NCBI GenBank assembly: GCA_041675905.1
Contig: JBAYSX010000005.1
Coordinates: forward strand, 68,568 to 132,567
Direction: 5' to 3'
From: Sandaracinobacteroides sp041675905
GTDB lineage: Bacteria; Pseudomonadota; Alphaproteobacteria; Sphingomonadales; Sphingomonadaceae
Length of the DNA stretch: 64,000 nucleotides
Position numbers and translations under genes: made by a program. This document shows positions 41,606 through 49,528 of this stretch, in pieces; position 1 is the first letter of the stretch; each line of letters begins with the position of its first letter. The notes under the pieces were generated by a model that searched no databases, was not told the origin of the DNA, and saw only the letters and a list, made by a program, of their open reading frames with translations.

Positions 41606-43414
41606 TCACCCGCGCAGGGCAGCCTCGGCCACGATCAGCCGCGCTTCGGCGTGATGGCCGACGGCGGTGAGCGCGGCGGCGATGCGGCGCAGATAGTCGG
41701 GGTGGACTTCGCCCCATCTTCCCTGCAGCCCGGTGGCGGCCAATACCATAACCGCGCCCGTATGGCGCGAAGCGACGGCGCGGTCCAGCGCCTGTGTCCA
41801 GCTATTTTCCACGGCTGGAATTTCCGTACCCACGGTGCCGTGGCCAAGACCGGCAAGCCCAGCCGCCAGCAATTGCGCCCGGTGCGGGGATACAGTTTTG
41901 GCCCATTGCCCGAAATGTCCGCTATCCACCGGCACGGCAGGATCCGCGGCGACGACCATCGCCCACAGTCTGGCGCGGGCCGCGCGGCTGGCGTCGGCGG
42001 ATGCCTGCCACCAGCGCGCGGCCTGATCGGTCATTCCGGCGGCGACGAGAGCGGCGGCGAGTTGTGGCATCTGTTCGCCAGCATCTTCGCGGACGGGAAA
42101 ACGGGCGGCTGGCGCGGATGTCGCGATCAGCCAGCCGTAGCGCGCACGGCTGGCCTCGTCGCCGCGCTTCCACAAGGCCTCCATCGCCGCCAGCCGGTCG
42201 GCTGGGGCGTCGGCGGCGTTGGCGCGGCGCAATTGTCCGCCGGGGCTGTTGCCCACTTCGGTGGCTTCGAGAATATCGGCTTCGGCAGCCATAATGCGGT
42301 TGATTTCAGCGCTGCCAAGAACGCCAAGTGCGGCGGCTTCCGGAGCGAGACTGGCGCGGCGGCGGATCGATTCGGTGGGCAACCGGGCGACCCATGCGCG
42401 TTGTGCGGGCGTGGCCGATTGCAGCAGATTGTCGGGGATTTCCAGCCCGGCGGCTCCCGCAAGACCGATCCGCCACGCGTTCAGTCCGTCAATCTGGTCC
42501 CATTCGGCGTTCGCGCCGCGCTCACCGCTTCCGGCAGCCGACGCGATGCGTTCGGCGAGGCTGATATCGAACGGATCCACCTGCTTGTTCTTGCGCAGAT
42601 CATCGAACAGCAGCGTGGCGCTATAATCATCACCCAGCACCGCGGAACACATGCCGTCCGCCATCGTCCAGATGGGCGAACCGGTCAGCGCGCGCGCCGT
42701 CGTGGCGAGCGGACACAAGGCCACCGGATCGCCGGATGCAAGGGCCGCTTCCGCTGCTGTGCCATAAAGATCGGCGGTGTAGCGGTCGATCGCGATGCGG
42801 GAGATCATGCGATGGGCATCGGTTGCCGAACCCATGCGCACCAGCGCCTGACCGCGCGCCGCCAGCCAGTCGGCGGGATGCAGGCCAGCGGGGGGCGTGG
42901 CGCGGCTCAGCAGCGCGCGTTGCAGCATGATCTGCGCCCAGCGGCTGGCCAGCGGCGAATCGATACGCCGCAATAAAGTGGCGAGAAAACGCGCATCCGC
43001 GCCCGCGAACAAACTCGCGGCATAGCCGGTCGTGCGCGGCGTCAGCAGGCCGGCATTTTCCGGCAACTGGGTGGGGCCGGCAAGGTCGGCCAGCGGATCG
43101 ACCGGCTCTTCCGCCGCCACCTGCCGTTCAGGCAGCGGGACTCCTTGCGGGACGATCACGGGCGGCTCGCCGGTTACGGATGGCTCCGCCGGCTTTTCGC
43201 GCACCGGGGCACGAATGACAGGCGGTGCGGGGGCGGCGGGTGGTGTCGCCGGCAGCAAATCATCGGGCAACAGCGATTTCGGCGCGCCGCTGGATGGTCG
43301 GACCGGCGGCGTTTCGGCAGCCGGCGGCGTTTGTGCGGCGGCGGGCAGCACAAGAACAGCCGCGCCCGACAGCGCGACAAGAATAAGGCGAAGCCTGTTT
43401 GCAACCAGCGGCAT
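41606..43414 (-). CDS. Uncharacterised exported helical-repeat protein
   Basis: A 602-residue protein of unknown function. ATG 43414 starts a clear signal peptide (MPLVANRLRLILVALSGAAV, ending PAAAQT). A Pro/Ala-rich stretch of about 80 residues follows (PPAAPAPPVIRAPVREKP), then ~480 residues that look all-helical with TPR-like pairs (for example ALVAAGMTDQAARWWQASAD). It is probably periplasmic. The frame continues to 43723 but that part overlaps aroK on the other strand and is not credible. It is upstream of bioB on the same strand. The helical repeats suggest protein binding or envelope work; I do not recognise the family. Confidence 0.8.
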   Translation of the reverse strand: MPLVANRLRLILVALSGAAVLVLPAAAQTPPAAETPPVRPSSGAPKSLLPDDLLPATPPAAPAPPVIRAPVREKPAEPSVTGEPPVIVPQGVPLPERQVAAEEPVDPLADLAGPTQLPENAGLLTPRTTGYAASLFAGADARFLATLLRRIDSPLASRWAQIMLQRALLSRATPPAGLHPADWLAARGQALVRMGSATDAHRMISRIAIDRYTADLYGTAAEAALASGDPVALCPLATTARALTGSPIWTMADGMCSAVLGDDYSATLLFDDLRKNKQVDPFDISLAERIASAAGSGERGANAEWDQIDGLNAWRIGLAGAAGLEIPDNLLQSATPAQRAWVARLPTESIRRRASLAPEAAALGVLGSAEINRIMAAEADILEATEVGNSPGGQLRRANAADAPADRLAAMEALWKRGDEASRARYGWLIATSAPAARFPVREDAGEQMPQLAAALVAAGMTDQAARWWQASADASRAARARLWAMVVAADPAVPVDSGHFGQWAKTVSPHRAQLLAAGLAGLGHGTVGTEIPAVENSWTQALDRAVASRHTGAVMVLAATGLQGRWGEVHPDYLRRIAAALTAVGHHAEARLIVAEAALRG

Positions 43415-43435
43415 GCCGATCCTATAGCGGGCGGC

Positions 43436-44017
43436 GTGAAGGAAGTGGAAGCAGAAAAGCCCGCAGCGGCGGATTCGCGAACCGATAGCCGGCCCGGGTG
43501 GCGGCGGCGTCCGCTGATGCTCGTCGGCATGCCCGGTTCGGGCAAGACGAGTGTGGGGAAACGGCTGGCCGGCCGGCTGGGCTGGCCATTCGTCGATGTC
43601 GATGTCGCCATCGAAGCGGCTGCGGGTCTTTCGATCCCCGAAATTTTCAAACGTGATGGCGAGGCACATTTTCGCCAGAGCGAACGGCGTATCATCGCGC
43701 GGTTGCTGGACGATGGCCCGCAAGTCATCGCCACCGGCGGCGGGGCCTTCTCCGACGAAGCCACGCGCGCGCTATCGTTAAAGAAAGCCACGGTCGTCTG
43801 GCTCGATGCCAGTATCCCGACGCTGGTGGCGCGGGTAAGCCGGCGCAACCATCGCCCGTTGCTGGTTGGCCGCGACCCGACGGTGGTGCTCACCGAACTC
43901 GCAACCGTGCGCAATCCGCATTATAGTCAGGCGCATTACCGCGTGGAAAGCGGCGAGGTTCCGCATGACGCGACGGTGGAACAGATTCTGGCGCGATTGA
44001 GAGAAGGCAAGGCATGA
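43436..44017 (+). CDS. aroK: Shikimate kinase
   Basis: Phosphorylates shikimate with ATP in aromatic amino acid synthesis. Walker A is GMPGSGKT (31-38 from the GTG at 43436), the shikimate-binding Asp is in FVDVDVAIE, FRQSERR carries a substrate-binding Arg, and TGGGAF and the lid region RRNHRPLL are seen. The start is uncertain: GTG 43436 or 43445 both give about 190 residues; no ATG is in frame before the Walker motif. It overlaps aroB by four bases (ATGA), the usual aroKB arrangement, and is divergent from the exported protein only 21 bases away. Confidence 0.95.
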   Translation: MKEVEAEKPAAADSRTDSRPGWRRRPLMLVGMPGSGKTSVGKRLAGRLGWPFVDVDVAIEAAAGLSIPEIFKRDGEAHFRQSERRIIARLLDDGPQVIATGGGAFSDEATRALSLKKATVVWLDASIPTLVARVSRRNHRPLLVGRDPTVVLTELATVRNPHYSQAHYRVESGEVPHDATVEQILARLREGKA

Positions 44018-45117
44018 CCGACATCGCCGTCGCACTCGGCAACCGCAGCTATACCATCAGCATCGCTCCCGGACTGCTGGGGGAAGCCGGGCAGCGGCTC
44101 GGCGAACTGACACGCGCGCGCAAGGTGGCCGTTGTGGCGGACCGCACAGTTGCGGATTTGCACTTGCCGCGCCTGCGCGCGGCGCTGGCCGATTTCGATG
44201 TTCATCCCATTTTGCTGCCACCGGGAGAGGCGACGAAGGATTTCCGCCACCTCGAAAAGCTGATCGACCATCTGCTCGATATGGAAGTCACAAGGTCGGA
44301 CATTTTGCTGGCGCTGGGCGGCGGCGTCGTGGGCGATCTGGCCGGATTCGCCGCATCCATCGTCAAGCGGGGCATGCGTTTCATCCAGGTGCCGACCACG
44401 CTGCTGGCGATGGTCGATTCGTCGGTCGGCGGCAAAACGGCGATCAATACGCGCCATGGCAAGAATCTCGTCGGCGCCTTTTACCAGCCGGTTGCCGTCT
44501 GGGCTGATCTCGATGTGCTGAAGACCTTGCCGCCGCGCGAAATGGCGGCAGGCTATGCGGAAGTGATCAAATATGGCCTCATCAACGATGCAGGTTTTTT
44601 CGCCTGGTGCGAGGCCAACGGGAAACAGGTACTCGCCGGAGACAGTGCGGCGCTCGCGCATGCCGTGGCTACATCCTGTCAGGCGAAAGCCGCCATTGTC
44701 GCCGCCGATGAGCGTGAAACCGACGACATCCGGGCGTTGCTGAATCTCGGCCATACGTTCGGCCATGCGCTGGAAGCTGAAACCGGCTTTTCCGGGCAGT
44801 TATTGCACGGCGAAGCGGTCGCGATCGGCATGGCCCAGGCGCTGCGCTTTTCCGTCGCGCAAGGACTGTGCCCGGCGAGTGACGCCGAGCGATATGATGC
44901 CCATTTGCACGCGGTCGGTATGAAGGCCCGCCCCGCCGAGGCCGGAATCGCTCCGGACGCCGCCGGCCATCTGGTGCGCCATATGCTGCACGACAAAAAG
45001 ATGACCTCGGACGGCCTGCCCTTCATCCTGTTGCGCGGGATCGGTGAGGCGTTCGTGGCGAAAGATGTGCCGCTGGATGCCGTGCGCGCATTTCTTTCGG
45101 AAGATCTGGCGCGCTGA
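44014..45117 (+). CDS. aroB: 3-Dehydroquinate synthase
   Basis: A 367-residue NAD- and zinc-dependent enzyme that cyclises DAHP to 3-dehydroquinate, the second shikimate-pathway step. Visible are the NAD loop GGGVVGDLAGF, the PTTLLAMVDSSVGGKTAIN segment, and the metal ligands Glu in YAEVIKYGL, His in HTFGHALE and His in LLHGEAVAIGM. Full length. It overlaps aroK by four bases, so translation is coupled. Confidence 0.97.
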   Translation: MTDIAVALGNRSYTISIAPGLLGEAGQRLGELTRARKVAVVADRTVADLHLPRLRAALADFDVHPILLPPGEATKDFRHLEKLIDHLLDMEVTRSDILLALGGGVVGDLAGFAASIVKRGMRFIQVPTTLLAMVDSSVGGKTAINTRHGKNLVGAFYQPVAVWADLDVLKTLPPREMAAGYAEVIKYGLINDAGFFAWCEANGKQVLAGDSAALAHAVATSCQAKAAIVAADERETDDIRALLNLGHTFGHALEAETGFSGQLLHGEAVAIGMAQALRFSVAQGLCPASDAERYDAHLHAVGMKARPAEAGIAPDAAGHLVRHMLHDKKMTSDGLPFILLRGIGEAFVAKDVPLDAVRAFLSEDLAR

Positions 45118-45126
45118 AGCCCCCGG

Positions 45127-45690
45127 CTATTGCTTCTGCGCGGAGCGCACCCGGAAGCCCAGAATCACGAGCGTAACCCCAAAGACGAGCGCCCACGCAG
45201 CGATCCACCAGGTCAGCACAATCAGCCCGGCGATGGGCGCGAGAAACAGCGCAATGGCGAAGGCGATGTTCACCAGCCCGCCGAAAATCATCCAGCCCTG
45301 ACCGGGCATCCCGTCGGCTTTGATGGATGCAAAAATCAGCATCAAGCCCGTGACCGCAGCCTTGATGGCGAGGATCAGCAGGGAGGCCGCCAACGAAACG
45401 CCCGGCAGCGCCAGCAGCATGATCCCGATGATGATCGAAACCATGCCGTCCACTACCAGCCATCCCCGGCGGCGGCCTTTTAGCGCCCGCCCGATGGCGG
45501 TGATCAGCGCGAACACCCCGTCGACGATCGCGAATACGCCAAAAACAATGACCAGCGCCAGCAGCGCCGCCGCCGGTTGCAGGAAAGCGATGATTCCAAA
45601 GATAATTCCCGCCAGCCCGCGCAACACCAGCGCCCACCAGCGGTCATCGGGTAACCAGGCATTCAGATCGGCGTTCGGTGCAAGAGCCAT
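45127..45690 (-). CDS. HdeD-like membrane protein (DUF308)
   Basis: A 187-residue inner-membrane protein with about six hydrophobic segments arranged as repeated pairs (ALVLRGLAGIIFGIIAFLQP, WLVVDGMVSIIIGIMLLALP, LIVLTWWIAAWALVFGVTLV). HdeD proteins are linked to acid stress in enteric bacteria; the role in sphingomonads is not known. ATG 45690 follows AAGGAT. The open frame runs on for 300 more codons antisense to asd, which is not coding. Convergent with aroB. Confidence 0.88.
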   Translation of the reverse strand: MALAPNADLNAWLPDDRWWALVLRGLAGIIFGIIAFLQPAAALLALVIVFGVFAIVDGVFALITAIGRALKGRRRGWLVVDGMVSIIIGIMLLALPGVSLAASLLILAIKAAVTGLMLIFASIKADGMPGQGWMIFGGLVNIAFAIALFLAPIAGLIVLTWWIAAWALVFGVTLVILGFRVRSAQKQ

Positions 45691-45849
45691 CGGAATATCC
45701 TTTGCATGTTTGACGCGCAATCGACCATGCCGGCGCGTCGAGGTCAAGGTGGGTGCAGGGGTTGACCATGTGCCTGGCATCGGGCAGGCACATCCGCTTG
45801 GTCCCTGTCGGCGATTCTGCCCGGGACAGCTCTGATTTGGAGACGGAAA

Positions 45850-46890
45850 TTGGGTTACAAGGTCGTCGTGGCTGGCGCGACCGGCAATGTCGGACGCGAA
45901 ATCCTGAACATTCTGGCGGAGCGGGAATTCCCGATTGCGGATATTGCCGCCGTTGCCAGCTCGCGTTCGACCGGCGACATGATCGAATTCGGCGAAACCG
46001 GTCGAAAACTCAAGGTCCATAATTCCGAACATTTCGATTTCAGCGGCTGGGACATGGCCCTTTTCGCCGCCGGCTCCGCCGCAACGAAATCGCTTGCGCC
46101 AAAAGCGGCCGCTGCCGGTTGCACGGTGATCGACAACAGTTCGCTGTACCGGATGGAAAAGGATGTGCCCCTGATTGTTCCGGAAGTGAATCCGGAGGCG
46201 ATCGATGGCTACAAGGCGCGCAACATCATCGCCAACCCCAATTGCTCGACCGCGCAACTGGTGGTGGCGCTGAAGCCGCTGCATGATGCGGCGGGCATCC
46301 GGCGCGTTGTCGTTTCGACCTACCAATCGGTGTCGGGCGCGGGCAAGGCCGGCATGGACGAATTGTTCGAGCAGACCCGTGCGGTATTTGTCGGCGACGA
46401 GAAAACGCACAGCAAATTCACCAAGCAGATAGCCTTCAACGTCATTCCGCATATCGACGTCTTCCTCGGGGCTGACAGCGGCTATGACGGCTATACGAAG
46501 GAAGAGTGGAAGATGGCGGTCGAGACGAACAAGATTCTCGATCCCGATATCAGGGTGACGGCTACCTGCGTACGCGTGCCGGTTTTTGTCGGCCACGCGG
46601 AATCGGTGACGGTTGAACTGGAACGTCCGCTGTCAGCCGAGCGGGCGCAATCCATATTGCGTGAAGCGCCCGGCATCATGCTCGTCGACAAGCGCGAGGA
46701 CGGCGGCTATGTCACGCCGGTGGAATGCGTTGGCGATTACGCCACCTTCATCAGCCGCGTTCGCCGCGACCCGACGGTGGAAAATGGCCTGAACTTCTGG
46801 TGCGTGTCCGACAATCTGCGGAAAGGTGCGGCGCTGAACGCCGTGCAGATTGCCGAGTTGCTGGGGCGGCGGCACCTGAAAAAGGGCTGA
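45850..46890 (+). CDS. asd: Aspartate-semialdehyde dehydrogenase
   Basis: A 346-residue enzyme that reduces aspartyl phosphate to aspartate semialdehyde with NADPH, feeding lysine/diaminopimelate, threonine and methionine synthesis. It has the NADP loop VAGATGNVGREIL, SSLYRMEKDVPLIVPEVN, catalytic Cys132 in NPNCSTAQ, QSVSGAGKAGMDEL and the later RVPVFVGHAESV. The start is a TTG (45850) with GGAGAC upstream; no in-frame ATG fits. A terminator follows the gene. Confidence 0.96.
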   Translation: MGYKVVVAGATGNVGREILNILAEREFPIADIAAVASSRSTGDMIEFGETGRKLKVHNSEHFDFSGWDMALFAAGSAATKSLAPKAAAAGCTVIDNSSLYRMEKDVPLIVPEVNPEAIDGYKARNIIANPNCSTAQLVVALKPLHDAAGIRRVVVSTYQSVSGAGKAGMDELFEQTRAVFVGDEKTHSKFTKQIAFNVIPHIDVFLGADSGYDGYTKEEWKMAVETNKILDPDIRVTATCVRVPVFVGHAESVTVELERPLSAERAQSILREAPGIMLVDKREDGGYVTPVECVGDYATFISRVRRDPTVENGLNFWCVSDNLRKGAALNAVQIAELLGRRHLKKG

Positions 46891-46918
46891 GCCGCTCGCG
46901 CCCATCGCAATATTACAT

Positions 46919-46958
46919 ATCCGGCGGGCAGGAGCAGATCCTTGCCCGCCGGATTTTT
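46919..46958 (+). terminator. Rho-independent terminator of asd
   Basis: A 12-bp stem (ATCCGGCGGGCA, 46919-46930, with 46943-46954) and a twelve-base loop are followed by five T residues (46954-46958). It lies 28 bases after the asd stop and just before the end of the convergent cyclophilin gene, so it may serve both. Confidence 0.8.
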
Positions 46959-46961
46959 ATA

Positions 46962-47414
46962 TCAGCCCTTGTTCGAGCGCATCTGGACGATCTTGCCTGG
47001 CTCGCGCGGCGGTTCGCCCTTCGGCAGCGCATCGATATGTTCCATGCCGCTCGTTACTTCGCCCCAGACGGTATATTGGCCATCCAGGAAGCGGGCGTCC
47101 GCAAAGCAGATGAAAAACTGGCTGTTGGCGCTGTCCGGATTGCTGGCGCGCGCCATGGAGCAGGTGCCGCGTACATGCGGCGCATTGGAAAACTCCGCCT
47201 TCAGATCCGGCAGATGCGATCCACCGGTGCCGTTGCCGCGCGGGTCGCCGCCCTGGGCCATGAAGCCGGGAATGACGCGGTGAAACAGAACGCCATCGTA
47301 GAAACCGCTGTCGGCGAGTTCGACAATACGGGCGACATGGCCCGGCGCCAGATCGGGGCGCAAACGGATCGAGACGTCACCGGATTCGAGTTTCAACGTC
47401 AGCGTGTCAGCCAT
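46962..47414 (-). CDS. Cyclophilin-type peptidyl-prolyl cis-trans isomerase
   Basis: A 150-residue cyclophilin: YDGVLFHRVIPGFMAQGGDP with the catalytic Arg, NGTGG, GTCSMARASNPDSANSQFFI and FLDGQYTVWGEV. It catalyses proline isomerisation during protein folding. No signal peptide is seen from ATG 47414, so it is probably cytoplasmic (PpiB-like); the longer frame to 47555 is not supported. GGAG lies about nine bases upstream. Confidence 0.95.
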   Translation of the reverse strand: MADTLTLKLESGDVSIRLRPDLAPGHVARIVELADSGFYDGVLFHRVIPGFMAQGGDPRGNGTGGSHLPDLKAEFSNAPHVRGTCSMARASNPDSANSQFFICFADARFLDGQYTVWGEVTSGMEHIDALPKGEPPREPGKIVQMRSNKG

Positions 47415-47542
47415 AATCAGAATCTCCGAAAATATTGATTCGCCGGTCACTGCCAGCCAATGCCTCCGAATACCACCATATTCGCGATGCGCGGAGTTAA
47501 TCTGTGCTTGATTTGCACGGTCAGTCCGGGCTTTGTGCAGCC

Positions 47543-49528
47543 GTGATCCGGGCACATCATACCCTTTCCCTGCTCGCCGGCCTGCTGTTGTCGGCGTTAC
47601 CGGCCATGGCCCAGCCTCGGACGCCGCCCGAAGTACCGGAAGATCCGCTGGAAAATATCGGTCTGTATCCGGACATGGCAGGGGTGGAGCCGATGCCCGT
47701 TATCGCCCCCGTTGTTCCGCTTGATCCGCAACTGATGGCCCCGCTGTCGCCCCTCGCCACATTCGATTTGGCCCCGCGCGCCGATCTGGAATTCACCACG
47801 GCGGATGAGGAAGGCGTGCGCTACCGGCTTGACGTGCAGGGTCTGGATGCAACCGGCCTCAACGCGCGATTCCGCGAACTGTCGGCACTGCGTCAGGGTG
47901 ATGGCGACCGTGCGACGCCGGCGCAAATCGCGGCGCGAACACGGGGGGACCGGGAATTACTGGAACGGCTGCTGTTTTCGGAAGGCTGGTATGGCGCGGC
48001 GGTGGACTCTGCGATCGAAACCGCTCCTGAAACCGGCGCGCTGATCCGCTTTACGGTGGCGTCGGGGGAGCGGTACCGCTGGCGTCAGATTACGCTCGAT
48101 CTCTATCCCGATGCGCCGCCGCGGCTGACAGAGAATTTCGGCCTGCGGGTGGGCGAGCCGATTCGCGCCATCGAGGTGGATGAGGCCGAGGGCCGCTTAC
48201 TGGTGGAGATGAGGCGTTCCGGTTATCCGTTCGCCGAACTGGGTGCGCGCGATGTCGTGCTGGATGAGGGACCGACCGGTACCTATTTGCTGACCGCCGA
48301 TATCGGGCCACGCGGGCGTTTCGGGCGGGTGCGAATGACCGGGGATGCGCCCTTCGACGAGGATCACGCCAATGTCATCGCCCGTTTCGAGCCGGGCGAC
48401 CTGTATGACGCGGATATGGTGGATGATCTGCGCCTGGCGCTGATCCAGACGCAATTGTTCAATGGCGTGACCGTGATTCCCGTCGATACCGGCGAACGTG
48501 CCCCGGACGGCACTGCCGTCACCGATATTCGCGTCGAGGGCAGTGCGGGGCCGGAAAAGCAATTGATCGGGCAATTCGGCTATGCCAGCGGCGAGGGGTT
48601 GCGTGCCGAAGGCCTGTGGCGGCACCGCAATCTGATCGTGCCGGAAGGCATGTTCACCGCCCGCGCTGTCGCCGGTACGCGCGAGCAGCGGCTGGCCGCC
48701 GAATATGCGATGAGCAATTTCCGCCAGCGCGACCGGAGGCTCGCCGGCAGCTTCGACATCGCCAACATCAAACGCGCCGCCTTCGAGGCGCGGACGGCCA
48801 CTGCGTCCGTATCGCTGGCGCGCCTGTCCACGCCGATCTGGCAAAAGCGCTGGACCTGGTCGGTCGGTTTCGACCTGATCGCCACAGACGAACTGGATCG
48901 CTCCTTCGATCCCGACGCCAGCCGCGATACCTATCTGATTGCGGCACTCCCGACGATGGTCGGCTATGACACATCCGACGATCTGCTCGACCCTGGCCGG
49001 GGTTTCCGGCTCGGCCTGCAACTCACCCCGGAGTTTTCGCGCCAGGGCGGGCGGAACCAGACCTATTTGCGCGCCATCGCTGACGCCAGCGGCTACAAAC
49101 GCGTGGGTGAAAGCCTGGTAATGGCCGGGCGGCTGCGGGCGGGCAGCATCATGGGCGCAGAGCGCATCGACATCGCGCCGACGCGGCGTCTTTATGCCGG
49201 AGGCGGCGGTTCGGTGCGCGGTTTTGGCTATCAGGATGTCGGGCCGCTGGGCGTGCGCAATCGACCTCTCGGCGGGCGCGGATTGCTGGAGGCAAGCGTC
49301 GAAGGGCGTTATCGCTTCGGAGATTTCGGCGTCGTCGGCTTTATCGATGCGGGCACGCTTTCGGAAAAATCGACGCCAACGCTGGATGATGTGCATGTCG
49401 GCGCTGGCGTGGGCTTGCGCTACTATACCGGCTTCGGCCCGATGCGGGTGGATATCGCCCGCGCCATCACCCATACAACGCGCGCGCCGGCCATCGGGCT
49501 CTATATCTCGATCGGGCAGGCTTTCTGA
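47543..49528 (+). CDS. tamA: TamA-like outer-membrane protein (BamA/Omp85 family)
   Basis: An Omp85-family outer-membrane protein of about 661 residues with N-terminal POTRA domains (GLNARFRELSALRQGDGDRA and later repeats) and a C-terminal 16-strand-type barrel ending GLYISIGQAF. The L6-loop motif region is GGGGSVRGFGYQDVGP. With TamB it forms an envelope complex for outer-membrane protein insertion and/or phospholipid transport. I choose GTG 47543 because it starts a signal peptide (IRAHHTLSLLAGLLLSALPA, then MAQ); a TTG at 47504 is possible. The stop overlaps the tamB ATG. Confidence 0.9.
   Translation: MIRAHHTLSLLAGLLLSALPAMAQPRTPPEVPEDPLENIGLYPDMAGVEPMPVIAPVVPLDPQLMAPLSPLATFDLAPRADLEFTTADEEGVRYRLDVQGLDATGLNARFRELSALRQGDGDRATPAQIAARTRGDRELLERLLFSEGWYGAAVDSAIETAPETGALIRFTVASGERYRWRQITLDLYPDAPPRLTENFGLRVGEPIRAIEVDEAEGRLLVEMRRSGYPFAELGARDVVLDEGPTGTYLLTADIGPRGRFGRVRMTGDAPFDEDHANVIARFEPGDLYDADMVDDLRLALIQTQLFNGVTVIPVDTGERAPDGTAVTDIRVEGSAGPEKQLIGQFGYASGEGLRAEGLWRHRNLIVPEGMFTARAVAGTREQRLAAEYAMSNFRQRDRRLAGSFDIANIKRAAFEARTATASVSLARLSTPIWQKRWTWSVGFDLIATDELDRSFDPDASRDTYLIAALPTMVGYDTSDDLLDPGRGFRLGLQLTPEFSRQGGRNQTYLRAIADASGYKRVGESLVMAGRLRAGSIMGAERIDIAPTRRLYAGGGGSVRGFGYQDVGPLGVRNRPLGGRGLLEASVEGRYRFGDFGVVGFIDAGTLSEKSTPTLDDVHVGAGVGLRYYTGFGPMRVDIARAITHTTRAPAIGLYISIGQAF

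Noticed and set aside
43415..43723. N-terminal extension of the exported protein
   Set aside because: It is antisense to aroK, while ATG 43414 begins a clear signal peptide.
45691..46596. 300-codon upstream extension of the HdeD-like frame
   Set aside because: It runs antisense through asd; the real start at 45690 has a ribosome-binding site and gives a normal-length protein.
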